From Coriaria nepalensis (lineage: Eukaryota; Streptophyta; Magnoliopsida; Cucurbitales; Coriariaceae), in NCBI GenBank assembly GCA_027186245.1, contig CP114498.1:5835501-5899500 (forward strand): a stretch of DNA of 64,000 nt, given 5' to 3'. This document shows positions 12,140-24,107 of the stretch, piece after piece. The notes under the pieces are model-generated. The model made no database searches and was not told the origin of the DNA. It worked only from the letters and a program-made list of their open reading frames with translations. How positions within the stretch are numbered: the first letter of the stretch is position 1; every line of letters starts with the position of its first letter. The position numbers and the translations under genes are program-made.

Positions 12140-14036
12140 AAAAATACCGACGTTCATTGGAGTTGGTCGAACAAATCATCTATCATCGGAAGAAAGTATT
12201 TGTTCTTTATAGTGACCTTATTGAGTTTTCTATAGTTAATGCACATTCTCATATGGTGCCATTCGAGATTGGTGCTGTTCCAGGTATTATATACATTATG
12301 AACTCAATTTCGCAATCGAGGGGAAGTCCTGATAATTCCTCAAGAGAGATTTCAAGAAAGTTGTGGACTATTGGAACGTCTTCAGGCTTTAGTTGTTATT
12401 CCTTATCTCTATCCACTATGCTGATAAGGAATCCCTCGCAACCACTTTTCAACCATCTTACTACCTTGATAGCGAATACTAATGGAATATGGCTTATGTT
12501 TGAATTTACAATAAATTCAAATTTTATTTCTCCCGGTATGTTGAATATCACCTTCTTGCTACGAAAATCTATTGTGACACTGTATTTTAAGAGCCAATCC
12601 ATGCCTAATAGAACGTCGAAATCTTGTATATATAATATTACAAGATTCGCAAATAATTCCACATTGCCTATGTTTATTGATATGGCTCACAACCAATGAG
12701 TCGATATTAACATGTCTTTCGAGAGTTGTGTTGTACTAAATACCTCAGCTAGTTGGTATATGGGATGCTTAATTTTACTAATAAATTTTGGTACAACAAA
12801 GAAATGCGTTGCTCCTGAATCCTTTAAAACAAAAGCAAGAATTATAGAAATAAGGATCTGACCTGTTATGATAGTAGACGGACTCGCTTCTGCCTCATCT
12901 CGAGAGATGGTAAACATGCTGGTGTTATATTTTTCCTATTGCCCTTCAATCTTCTTTGGGTTATTGCAATACTTAGCAACATTTCACTATTGTCCATAGT
13001 TATCGCATTCCTTACTTCTGGCTCTACATTCTCCAATATGACTTTTGCCACACTTACTATATTAGCTAAAATGTTTTCCCTGCGCCTGCGAACTTTGAAA
13101 CTTATTCTTCTTATTTTGTCTTCCATCTTGACTTGTGTCAAAATTCTTATTTCCAAACCTCTTCTTATTATTCCATCAAGGTTTAAAACTCCGATGGTTT
13201 TCACAGACTACTGATGTAGAGGATTAGACATTACTCTGGATTCTGAAAGTTGCTCCTCCTACATGTTCTTTCTTTGTAGCTTCCTTTTATTCCTACTCCT
13301 GAATTACTCGTGCTCGATCAATTCTAATTGCCTTATCTACCACCTTTGAGAAAGGCACATCATTCAAATATGTTATTTCTAAGTCCTTGCGAGTTTCAGA
13401 GTCAAGCACCTTCTTGAAGTGTTTTACTTTCAAGGTATTTGTAGCTACCATATGTGATGCATATCTGGATAACTCGATGAATTTTCACAGCAATTCTTCC
13501 ATTGCTATGTTGCCTCTTCGTAGGTTCGAAAATTCCCTTTCTTTCTCTTATACTAAAGCCACAGTTACATACTTGTCTTCTAGCAAATTTTGAAACTCAA
13601 GCCAAGTCATTATTTCAATATTATGGATACTTGTCATGGTGTCCCACCAATAACTTACGTGGTCCCATAATAGACATATTGCACAATATATTTTTTCGTT
13701 ATCGTGAACTTTTGCACAGTTGAATAGTCTTTCCAAGGTTCCGATCAAATTTTCAATTAACTTTGGATCATGGCTGCCTGAGAATTTGGATGGTTTATAC
13801 TTCATACATTTCTCGATGGTTGAATTTGGATTTTCCACTCGATGGAGGAGGGGGGTGGGGGTGGGGGGGGGTACATAGTTGAAAAGTCTTTCTAAGATTC
13901 CGATCCGATTTGCAGCTAACCTTGGATCATGGCTACTTAAGAATTTGGATGGTTTATACTTCATAAATTTCTCGATAATAGAATTTGGATTTTTCGCTCG
14001 GCGGGAGGGGAGGTGTTTGTTATTATAACATCTCAT
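12140..14036 (-). mobile_element. Ty3/gypsy (chromovirus-type) remnant: gag, protease, start of RT
   Basis: Reading the minus strand from 14036: gag with the WWDTMTS / TWLEFQNLLEDKY segment (to 13548); a basic zinc-knuckle region (about 13204-12930); retropepsin with LKDSGATHFFV (about 12800) and DVLLGMDWLLKYSVTIDF (about 12600); a link resembling IIPGTAPIS (about 12280); and the first RT motif [20 protein letters not shown] (about 12240-12170). The remainder of RT, RNase H and integrase is missing, cut at the junction with the copia fragment near 12140. A deletion between PIS and the RT motif is also visible. Frames are interrupted, so it is dead. Confidence 0.85.
13714..14020 (-). repeat. 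internal direct duplication in gypsy gag with G-rich spacer
   Basis: Two copies about 155 bp long (roughly 13714-13871 and 13872-14020) encode the same segment twice: NPNS-IEK-MKYKPSKF, SHDP and LERLFN. Each ends in a G-rich tract on the + strand. The first of these, 13846-13871, has several runs of 4-9 G. The duplication keeps the frame open across both copies (54-residue-scale unit). Confidence 0.85.
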
Positions 14037-14040
14037 TGAG

Positions 14041-15464
14041 TTGTTGTCGTTGTTAAAGTAGTGTGTCTATCATTTCTCCTTATCTTCGAGTTAAATTTCA
14101 TAACTCGTTTAACTCTTGTTGACTTGGGTCATTGATTGGACTAGTAAGAAGTCCAATAAATGATACACTAGCAGTACATCCCCTTGTCATGTTTATACTT
14201 GTTCGGAGGGTGTCTGAATTATTAGAAATGTGAAGTATGAATTTTTTTTTCTTAATACTAAGACAAGTTTAACTAGAAAATATATTTCATATTTATTGAT
14301 CAATATTTACATTACAAATTTTATCATCCATTACTTAAGGCTAACTAGGCTATATACATATCAAAATATCACATCAAAATTACCTTATTACAAGGGATTA
14401 TAGTCTATATTCGTCGGACTACAAAAAAAATATTGTTCGAGGCTATTGGTTAGGCGTAATTCCACGAGTTAGCTACTTTTCATGGGTATATTATTATTAC
14501 ATCTGGATCTTCTTCTGGTGCTTCTTATGGTTCTTCAGGATTATGGGGTGCAAAGCGAGCTAATGTTCTTACTCGAAACATAGCCCATGTGACATCTCTG
14601 GCATCTATGGTCATCTCTTGCTAGCAAGTTCTACATCACCCCTTAATTGGCGTGCAGCCAATCTAGTCCATATTTCATCTGTCACATCTACCTCTATGCA
14701 TAAATCCTCAATTTCATATATCAAGTAGTGTATATATTCCCATCCTTTAAATCTTTCGAAGGTTGGTAGGGCAGCCATGTGGAAAGCTGCCACTAGCTAC
14801 ATAGCTTATCGAAATACTTTTGGAGGAAATATACATAGCTAATAAGTGTGTTACTTTCTAACTTAACTTTAAAATCCTTTTGACATAAATAACATAATAA
14901 TTTGAGTTTTTTATGAAAATATAATAAATTCTTATCATAAGGAATTAATCCCAAAACTTCTAACTAAGAACTATTTTTTTTTTAATTATATATATATAAA
15001 CCTTTTCTAAGAGGTTTTTTTTAATGTCTTTTTCCTTTCCACAGGTCATGTCTTATATGTGCAATCCCACGAGGTAAAACATTTGTGACCTAGAAGCTCA
15101 GTAAGTATAGGGTCTTACTCACATGTATTAATCTTTTAATCACTATTTTAAATTAATGCATCTATAATTTATATCTAGCATGCATGATTTTCTATCTTTT
15201 TATATGTTTGGGCCTTGAGGATGTTGCCATCGACATTTCAACTAATATCTAATTAGTGGTCCACTATGACCGTTGCAACGATTCGCTATGACCATTTCTT
15301 TAAAATTATATGAGGTCCTTTATGATCGATAATCAATCCTTTTTATGACCAGGTAGCATCATTCTGGGTATAACTGCTAGGAGTTGAGACTTGATTTGCA
15401 GCCTTTTCCGGATTATAGAATTTGTGTCCCTCTAGATATCTGATTAGCTCATAGCATTTTGTCT
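14041..15464. other. transposon-flanking DNA, no gene recognised
   Basis: No protein match was recognised with confidence. A short minus-strand frame at 14793-14611 (60 residues) has no family I can name. Its position upstream of the gypsy gag (minus strand) makes leader or 5' LTR sequence of that element plausible, but no TG/CA ends were fixed. A repeated phrase on a tatgacc theme occurs around 15265-15345. Confidence 0.4.
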
Positions 15465-16476
15465 TCAAATGACCTTGCATCTTACAATACTCACGAGTAG
15501 GTGGCTCAACATTACCAATTTAAAACAGTTATCCACACTGTGGCCCACTATTTTATAGTAAGAACAATAGAGTTTTTGTTTCTTAACATACTCACCAGCT
15601 TTATTGAGATAGACAGTATTGCCCGGTGCAAATTTTCTGGAAATCATGACTGCTGCCTCAATAGGTGCAGATTATATTAATGCTCTTGTGCCTTCTTGAT
15701 TTTTAATTTGATTATAAACTAGGTTCAGCTTAGGCAAAGGAATTCTTAGCATGATCTCGTCCCTTGAAGCTGAAAAATTATCATTAAGTCCCATTTTAAA
15801 CTTTATGACTTTGTCTCTCTCAACTCTATCAACAAGAATCGTAAGTTGACCGTAGGTACAACCACAAGAACATTCAAAAATAGGTTCAAAGTCATTCATT
15901 TGATCCCATAAGGTTTTTAATTTCTCATAATAAACAATAACCGAGTCATTTCCTTGCTTAATACTTGCTAGCTGCTGCTTAAGGTCATAGATTCTGGGTC
16001 CATCTTGCTGTGCAAGAGTAGTTTTCAATTCTTCCCAAATCTCTTGAGCATTGCTTATGTAAGAAATACTGGCTTTGATTTCTGAATTGATAGAATTTTG
16101 AATCCAGGACACAACAATATCATTGCAACGTTCCCGACTATCAATAAGAATTTCTGCCTTTGCTAGGTCAGCTGTTTTTATGGTTGACTTATCTGGTTTT
16201 GGCAGCTTTCCATTAACAAATACCAGTTTGTTTTTGGCTCCTAAGGCTCGTGTCATTGCCCGAGACCAAGTTTCATAATTATCTTTAGTTAAAAGATCAT
16301 AAACCAAAACATTTTGAAGATTATCCCCATAATCTAGTCTATATGGATTGTTGTTTTTTTAGAAAACTTGAAAACAAATCTGATTCTTCAAGATGAGAAT
16401 CAGATTTCTTTCCAATGATTTGTTTAGTTTTTTATGAGTTATCTTCTATCATCCTTGCTCTGATATCATATCAAGT
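15465..16476 (-). mobile_element. Ty1/copia gag (UBN2-type) with PBS, second copia element
   Basis: The frame 16307-15672 (211 residues) is an unusually well kept copia gag: NYETWSRAMTRALGAKNK, then SRERCNDIVVSWIQNSI, SISYISNAQEIWEELKTT, YYEKLKTLWDQMNDF and C-x-C-x-C-T before LVDRVERDKVIKFKMGLND. A following frame (15647-15465) holds a zinc-knuckle relic, YCSYYKIVGHSVDNCFKL, in which the second cysteine is lost. Upstream, 16457-16470 is the complement of tatgatatcagagc, resembling the tggtatcagagc primer-binding site. The protease and pol domains are absent downstream. Gag is open, but the element cannot be autonomous. Confidence 0.88.
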
Positions 16477-16740
16477 TGAAAAGCTTAATTACGGTGTAGA
16501 TGTAGGAGAAACGAAGCAAAAATGGTAAGAGAAATGGAGTAGAAGAATAAAATTGAGAATGCATTATTTGCTGTTATTTTGGTACAGCACATACAACATG
16601 GAAAAGAGAATGATACTTATAGCCTAGTCTATCCAATAAAATTTGTATAGGTATATAAGAATCTTTCCTAGCCAAGATGCTGAAAATGCAAAACGGTCTC
16701 TTATCTTCAACTTTGCATTTTGTACTAGTGACAAAAACAA
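16477..16740 (-). repeat. probable 5' LTR of the minus-strand copia element
   Basis: On the + strand a TG dinucleotide follows the PBS at 16477-16478, consistent with the CA end of a minus-strand LTR. The outer end was not located; 16740 is a rough guess and it could extend further. Confidence 0.4.
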
Positions 16741-17466
16741 AATGCATCATCACTTCCTTTTAATCAAAACGTCATCGTCTTCTTCCTCTTGAAATACAGA
16801 TTTTGTATTTTGTATAGAGAAATCAGATTATAGCTCAATACCAATCTGAAAAAATCAATGGGATAAAGCTCAATTTCGTTTTCCTTCAACCCTAACTGCG
16901 ACCTCAAATTTTGGTGAGGAACTCTACAAACAGGATAATGAGCTGAAAACTGCTAGAAGATGCTCATTCTCGACCCGCATTTTAGTATTATTTTTAACTA
17001 ATTATTACGGTTCCTAGAGTCCTTTATAGCTTGAGAATCTCCTAAAGGGAGTTAAAATTGATTATGATTTTGTTTAATGAAATAGATTTAATGTACAAAC
17101 TTGCATGGAACACACCATTACAAGATAATGATATCGTCAGGTTTAGAAAGAGTAAGAGCGTTCAATTTTACCCCACACCTTAATTTCCTTCAAAATTCTT
17201 AATTTCCTCTAGGTTACGCGAGACTTGGTTAGAAGCCTCGGAAGGCTGAAGCCTCTTTCATGCCGTTTGGCTCGAAGTAACCATTAAATGACATGTCAGA
17301 CTCATCCAACGGGCACGGAATCTGATCTCCACAAGCCGACCCATCGGAGTTTAGCTTTACTCGCCCTGGCAAACGTTTGATCCAACGTCACTATTTAGAA
17401 CCGGTTATTCTTAACGTTACTATTTAGATCGTCTGTGCCACGATTTTCTCCCAACTCTCTTCTCCA
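16741..17466. other. intergenic and GDPD promoter region
   Basis: No gene was seen. The first part may still belong to the copia LTR. The last few hundred bases before 17467 should contain the promoter of the GDPD gene; no distinct TATA box was chosen. Confidence 0.4.
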
Positions 17467-20400
17467 ATGGCTGTCACAGTAGCAAGGTTTGGAAGAAGGC
17501 GTACATTAGGGCATGGCCAATGGCGCCCTCCATTTCGTCTCAGATTACGTATCTTGATTACAAGCCTTGTTCTAATTGCTCTTTTGCCCCCCCTCTTCTT
17601 CCACCTGAGGCTCAAGCGATTTCGTCAGGTACGTACTCATGAGATCTCTCTCTCTATTAGGGTTGAATTTGTGTTTTCCAAAAATGGCGTTTTCTTTATT
17701 TCAGTCTTCTTTCTGCAGATGCAATTGAGAAAGTGCGATTGGCTGAATAGTCCTCCTCTTGTTTGTGCTCATGGTGGTGACTCTACTAAGGCCTTTCCTA
17801 ACACCGTAATGATTCGTTACTCTCTCACTCTTTCTGTGTCTCTCACTTTTGCCATTATTACTCTTTCGGGATTCTTTCTTCATGTACGCTCATTTTCAAA
17901 CCAAATAAATAGATGGCCGCATATCATATTGCTCTTCAATCTCAAGTCGACTGCATTGAGATCGATGTTTCTCGCACTAAAGATGGAGGTTTGTTTGCTC
18001 TCCACGACAGGTATTCTTCGTTTTGAAATGGGGTTTTGTTTCAAACCACCTTTGGAGATTTGATTTTATCACATGACAGGCAGGGATTTGCAGCAGATAA
18101 CTGGAAGCAATTCTTCTAAAGTTGGCTATTTGAGCATGGAAGAGGTAAGACTGACTCAGTAAATCTTGAAAGGTTAATAGTATGACTGTTTGAAATTCTG
18201 TATCTTATTCTGTTATCAGGATTTTTTCTGTAACTTTTCATGTTGCGCATAATGGCATATTGAGGCTCATTTTGAGTATTTATAGCTTGTTCGGTGGCCC
18301 TACTAGGATCTTAGAATAAAAAGCATGGATTTGTCTCTGATGACTTCTTCCAGACTTGGTAATCTGAATTGATGTTGGTAGTATGTTGTCTTGTCATTAA
18401 GAGCATATGTGACAGACCTTTGTTCATAACTTTTGAGAACTGTTCTATATAGGTTTTACTTTTCATGTCTGAGTTTAAACCCTAAGCTGGAAGTATAGAT
18501 TGTCAAAGTGGTCGTGACACTATATCTCTTTGTTTCACATATAGAACCATCATATAGTTTTTACCAGAAAAAATGTGAAAGATATTTCAGTGTCATGAGC
18601 TTAAGAAGAACATAAAGAGCTAATGTCCATAAACTTTGGACACTGTGTCAACAATCCTGTGTACTTCTTCATTTAAGTCTAAACTGGGAGGCCAGTGGGT
18701 TTGGTGACTATATGCGATGCTTGCTTGTTTCATGATTTGTTTTTAACTTCAGAATTGTCATATATCTTTTATATTCTATAGAAGGTAATAATTTGAGGAA
18801 TGACTTTAGGGATTATGAGAAAAAAGAAAAGCAACTTTGTTAACTTACAACTATGTTGTGAGAGGAACCGTTATGATTTATTTTATTTTATATTGCAGAT
18901 AAAAGAACTTGGTGCACTTGATCAGCAGTTGCAGAGGATGCACAATGAAAACATTCCAACAATTGAAGAAGCCTTGACGGTATTCTTTGTTCATGCTCTA
19001 CTCCAGGAATGTGCATGTGCACAATGTTTCCTCTTCTCGTCATTGCCTTAACATATTTTTTTACTAATCTCTCTGATCTTACAAGGTGATTGCTTATACA
19101 CTTTGGTATTGATTTCTTGTCACTATATTTCTTATGGATGTTCCCAGTTGGTATCAGGATCAGTTAAGCAGGTAATTCTAGATGCAAAGGTTGGCCCTCC
19201 AACTTATGAAAGGGGTCTTGCCAAGGATATCCTCTCCATTGTAAGTGCTTTGCTTATTCCTTTGGGATATTATTGGTATTGTTGTGGTATGGAGATTTGT
19301 AATTAACATAGTAACCTATTTTAGGAGTCATCAATTTTAGACTTATATGGAGTGGTGTAAGGGATTTATGATCTGATATTAAAGCTTATAATTCAACATT
19401 AATCATTACTATCCATGACATCAAAAGATCCTTTAGGATAATTTTTAAATCTAAATAAGCTGACAAGAACGTTTAAATGTGTATAATTATCCTAATGAGA
19501 GTGCACATTCCTTGAGATTTTGGAAATGATAGCAATTTTTTTGGGGGGAGGGGAGGGGTGATTATTTTTTAGGCACCCATTATAGATGTTGTACAGAGTG
19601 GGCTTACAGAAAGGGGGAGGGGGGGGGGGGGGGTTTAATAAGCACCCATTATAGATGTTGTACAGAGTGGGCTTACTGAAGCAACTAATTTGTTTATTAT
19701 TAACATACTAGGTTAAATAACTATAAGTTTGGTGTCCTCAGTAGTTTTGATCTGGGTCCAATCCCAAACAAAAGATTAAAGACGGAAGCACTTTTTGAAG
19801 ATTCACTAAAATTTTCGTTTGACTGGTGGATTTTAAGATTGAATTTGAGCAGCTGAAGGTCAGCTAGGAAAAGGTACTTGCGCCAAAAACCAATCTTACT
19901 TGGTTTTAATTAATATAAACAAACTTTTTGTCCTCTTTATGGAATCGGACAGTTGCCAGCCACTCCTCATAACTTCCAAACCGCAAAACACATGCATGAT
20001 TTAAACCATAACAATATGATAAAATGATCAGTATACCTTTGTTGATCTGTTGCAACAAAATGCTTTTATACTCTGTATCTTTATAAATACAAGTATATAT
20101 ATTGAAATGATGTTAAGACAGTGAATAGTTTTCATTAGGGGAGGTAAGAAAAGAAGTTAAATTTCGAGAACAAGCTAACTGAAAATAAATTGTAGAATAA
20201 AATAATTACTAAGATAAGTAAGTTAACTAATAACTTATCAGTTTCTTATCGAAAGCAATAGATACTTATCTATAACAACCGTACCTTGTTTAGGCAACTG
20301 AAAATACAGAAGCTTAGTGAGAAAGTTAAATTCATTAAATTAGGTACCACATTAAGCAATTTCAATCTGATAGTTAAGCTTATCACTAAGATTATACTTG

Positions 20401-21617
20401 GATCTATGTTATTGTTAAGTGTGCCAATCATTGCAATCTCATTTTTCTTGATGGAAAAGAAATCTCCTATGGAGAGTGACAATGATGGGAGTGCTCTAAA
20501 AGATATCTTCCTGATTTGACAAGTATTGTTAGATTTGGGTTGACAGCTCCCACGAACAACATAGAGATAAAATTGAGATGAGATGGTACTCTAGAAGAGT
20601 CAATTATTGATCGTAAAGATGAGCTCATGCAAATTTGCAACCAGGAGGTTGTGAAGGTAACATGGAATTTGGGGCCCAAGTTGTTTGAGAAGCAGACACC
20701 TGCTGATCATTTGGAGACAGGACAAGGTGCTCAAAAGGGCATAAAGAAAGATATAAATGGAACAGGGTAAATAGTGAAAAGTTAGCCTTAGCAAGTAATC
20801 TTTATAGGTTAAATAGAGAAGTAAATTGATTAATATTGAGTTTATTCCGAGTATACTAGAGTATTGTTGGTATTATTATCCTAAAAAGAAGATGATGTAG
20901 GCTTTGTATTCCATAGCCTCACGGTTCATTGTTTCAAAATTATCAGGTCAAGAGGACGCATTGCAAGAATTGCCTCATATGGGCTAAAAACGACAATTTA
21001 GCAAGGGATATCATTAGAATATCATCCAATGTTACAGTAAGCCACTGTACTCAGTTGAAAATCTTTCATTTGATTGATAGCTAGGGTAGATGTAAAATTC
21101 CAGAGTTTCAGATAAAGTTTTTCTCAAAGGTCAAACACCCTTCTTAAATGCTTTGACAAATAAAAACGATACAAGTTTTACATGTTGATTGTTTGTTTTC
21201 ATGTGTTGTTTACAGGTGGGCTACATTGTGATGAAGGATCCTGCGACTGGGGAGAGAAGCAACTTACTGAGGGTAAAAGGGGCTTCAGTAGTTGGCGTCT
21301 ACCACCAATTGATTAATGAAAAACTTGTTAGAACTCTGCATCAGTAAGAATTTGTCTCCATATGAAGATACCTTCCTTAAATTTCTATATAATTATTTGC
21401 ACTTATATGGTAAAGGCATTGTTTCATTGTGATCTGGATTATATCATACAGGCGCCACAGGAAGGTGTATGCATGGACTGTTGACGATGAGGATTCAATG
21501 AAAAAAATGTTATTTGAAAGGGTAGATGCTATTGTTTCAAGCAACCCTACACTAGTTCAGAACTTAATGCAAAATCTCAGAACCCAATGTCTTGAGGACG
21601 GGTTTCTATTGTCATGA
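17467..21617 (+). CDS. GDPD4: Glycerophosphodiester phosphodiesterase, GDPD4-like
   Basis: Nine exons join in phase: 17467-17628, 17719-17805, 17913-18010, 18084-18144, 18899-18979, 19148-19240, 20947-21036, 21216-21343 and 21452-21617, giving 321 residues, close to Arabidopsis GDPD4. An N-terminal basic stretch and one membrane segment (about residues 29-46) anchor it. The catalytic set is present: H72 in CAHGGD (HR in many relatives, here HGG), E99 and D101 in CIEIDVSRTKDG, and H114 in ALHDRD. The C-terminal part keeps the GDPD barrel ending HRKVYAWTVDDEDSMKKM. The enzyme hydrolyses glycerophosphodiesters to glycerol-3-phosphate plus an alcohol, in phospholipid turnover and phosphate recycling. 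No inactivating change was seen. Intron 6 (19241-20946) is expanded by simple repeats. Confidence 0.93.
19535..19680. repeat. poly-G tracts and 35-bp direct repeat in GDPD intron 6
   Basis: The 35-bp phrase beginning gcacccattatagatgttgt occurs at 19573-19607 and 19642-19676, period 69. Between the copies is a G tract (about 19612-19633), and another lies before the first copy (about 19541-19558). A duplication including the G run explains the layout. Confidence 0.9.
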
Positions 21618-22175
21618 GACCAAGCCAAAACCGATGATATAAATTGCCATGCCTGGGAGATATTCCATCCCCATTACATCATTTCATTGTGTTAGTAGAC
21701 TATTGTAGCTGTAATCTTGCATACTGGACGTACAGATATGATGTTGTAAAATGCAATATAGCTGTGAAATTGAAAATGAAAAGTTCGTACAGGAATCAAC
21801 TCTGGCACAACTGTAGGGAGGTTGAACCCTGACTTTTGTTGATTGTTAATATCTACCATACCCTCAAAAGGAATTATCTTCTAAAGCCCTTACAATTTGA
21901 AAATGAATAGAAAAAAAAAAAACGGAAGCTCAAATACTTTCTAACACAATTTGAATAAAAGAAAACATTTGAAATCCCAACTTTCACAAATTCTTCTGTC
22001 AAATTCACCAAATTCGAAATACGTAGTTTCGCAAAGATTAGCAGTTGACAAAATCTAAGGAAAAATTTTGAAAAAAGATTGACGGTAACACCGGAATGAC
22101 AATGAAATATTAATTTCATTTTTTTTTGAGTTAGTATATTCATTTTGATTTGAAATTTGAAGTATTTACAATGTT
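21618..22175. other. GDPD 3' UTR and downstream DNA
   Basis: No coding signal. The 3' end of the GDPD transcript should lie in the first few hundred bases. The sequence becomes AT-rich before the palindrome array. Confidence 0.5.
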
Positions 22176-22510
22176 CGGACCATCGAGGAGTCTATAATGT
22201 ACTGCTCGATGGCTTAGATGAGAATATTAATGTCCATCGAGCCATCGAGCAAGAAGTTCATATGTACTACTCGATGGCTAGATGAGAATATTAATGTCCA
22301 TTAAGCCATCGACCAAGAGTTCATATGTACTACTCGATGAATGGCCATCGAGCCATCGAGCAATCAAGCAGTGCATGTGAACTTCTTGCTCGATGGCTCG
22401 ATAGATATTAATATTTCCATCAAGCCGTCATTATAAACTGTTCGATGGTCTCGCAGTTCATATGAAATGCTCGATAGCTCGATTACCGTTCATATTCCCA
22501 TTGAGCCATA
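22176..22510. repeat. tandem array of imperfect palindromes (CGATGG/CCATCG), about 64-bp units
   Basis: Units begin atgtactRctcgatggct, continue gatgagaatattaatgtcc and end atcgagccatcgag-caag. Each unit is itself a palindrome: tgctcgatggct at one side pairs with agccatcgagca at the other. About two and a half head-to-tail units (around 22195-22335) are followed by an inverted part. Bases 22234-22260 and 22378-22402 are reverse complements over about 25 bases. The array is immediately followed by the DUF1985 pseudogene. Confidence 0.85.
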
Positions 22511-22589
22511 GAGTATTACAGTCTTATTTTGAAGTTTATTTTTTTTTAAAAATTTAATTTAGTTTTATACAGTTTTATTTAATTATTTT

Positions 22590-23940
22590 TCATGTCTGGT
22601 GGATCAAATTCCTATATATCGTGAGCTAGAACCTATAATTGATCAAAGTCTTCATTTGAAGATCTGCACTACTGTGATATCAAAGAAGGAAGTGGTGATT
22701 GCTAATATAAGGAAGAAGTTAACCCTAATACAGTTGGAGTCTTTTAGGTCTACTTGTCTAGGACATTTTCTGGATGTAAGTAGTCAATTTAAGAACTTGA
22801 GCCAACTTATGAACTTTTTCATTATTCGGTGAGTGGAGTGTAAGAAGAAGCAGGAATTGTGATTGATGCACCGCAAGAAGCTTATGAGGTTTGACATGAG
22901 GGAGTTTGCATTGGTGACAGGGTTAAAATTTCATGTTGAAATTTCAGACCACATAACTAAGCGGATAAAAATGACGAGCACTTGTTGAAGAAGTATCTTG
23001 GTGGGAAGCTTGTCAATGTGTCGAAGCTAACAAAGAAATTTAGAAGTGATGATGAGCCATGAAGTAATAAGGACAGTGAGATTATGAAGATAGCTCTTGT
23101 TTATTTCATTGAGGCAGTCGTTTTAGCACAATGGAAGAAGAATAAGATTCGGACATTGTCATTTTCCATAGCCAACAATTTAGTCCGGCTCAAGCAATAC
23201 CCTTAGGGTAGACTTAGTTATGAGCTTATAATTCAATCTCTTAAAAAGGATTTCAAGAAGAAGGCACATCGGCCAGATGTGACGAAGCCGAAAGAAGAAA
23301 CCTATGACTTATATGAATTTTTGCTTGCTTTACAGGTTAGAGTTTATATTTAACTTTTACCGTATTTTGGTTTATGTTTGCTAATAGTTAATTCATAACT
23401 GTATAGGTATATGGTTACAAAACCATTCCTTATCTTAGAAGGAAAGCTGGAATTTGGAGTAATGAGAATCGCATGTCTTGGATTTTAAATTGGTCACCAG
23501 TGGATCCGCCCGCCAATTATGAAAATGTCTAGTCATGGATCAGGAAAAAACAAATAAGGTTTCATTTTTTTGATTCATCTACTAATTTAGTTCATCATAC
23601 TAATTGAAATTAAACTAACTTTGATATTTGTTTAATACAACTCATCATCCGTGGAATCCTAAAGCCAACCAAGGAAGAATCAAGTTAGAAGTATTTAACC
23701 ACTCTTCAAGCTTTCATAGATGAGGATGACGAAGTTGTGGAACACTAGACAAGGGTGTTGGAGGAAGAAGAAAACGTAGTAGAAGAAGAAGAAAAAATAG
23801 AAGAAAAAGAAGTATATGAAGAAGAAGGGGAAGTAGAAGCATAAGGTGATAAAGTTGAGGTGAAAATGAAAACGGCGTCAAGATTGGAGGATTTTATTAC
23901 TAGCTTAGAGAAGAAGATTATATGAGAGAGGGATATTTGA
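22590..23940 (+). pseudogene. DUF1985 protein remnant (Ulp1/MULE-associated), copy 1
   Basis: Successive frames read LESFRSTCLGHFLDV (about 22736-22780), MREFALVTGLKFHVE (about 22899-22944), KYLGGKLVNVSKLTKKF, IMKIALVYFIEAVVL, LSFSIANNLVRLKQYP and YDLYEFLLALQ (to 23337). After an apparent intron (23338-23406) comes VYGYKTIPYLRRKAGIWSNE. This is the DUF1985 order seen in plant proteins that also carry a Ulp1 cysteine protease and travel with MULE transposons. An E/V-rich acidic stretch (about 23755-23845) follows, as is common before the protease; no protease was recognised. Several stops are present, for example near 22832 and 23204. The kept intron argues against a processed copy. Confidence 0.75.
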
Positions 23941-24107
23941 CACACTGCCACATTGGATACACTATCCTCTTGTTGATGACCAAACACTAACCTCTCTTTA
24001 TTAAGAGAGAGGAATAACCTTCCATCCTCCAATGAAGGAGCTAGTGGATCAACCTCAACCCTCTAATCCTAAGAGGATTGTGGAGTTCCTTGAGCAATCT
24101 GTTTTCT

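Noticed and set aside
12157..12699. 180-codon + strand ORF
   Set aside because: It is the antisense shadow of the minus-strand gypsy protease (DVLLGMDWL is read on the other strand).
17467..18063. 198-codon single-exon reading of the first part of the GDPD gene
   Set aside because: It reads through two introns; splicing at 17628/17719 and 17805/17913 restores the GDPD catalytic text.
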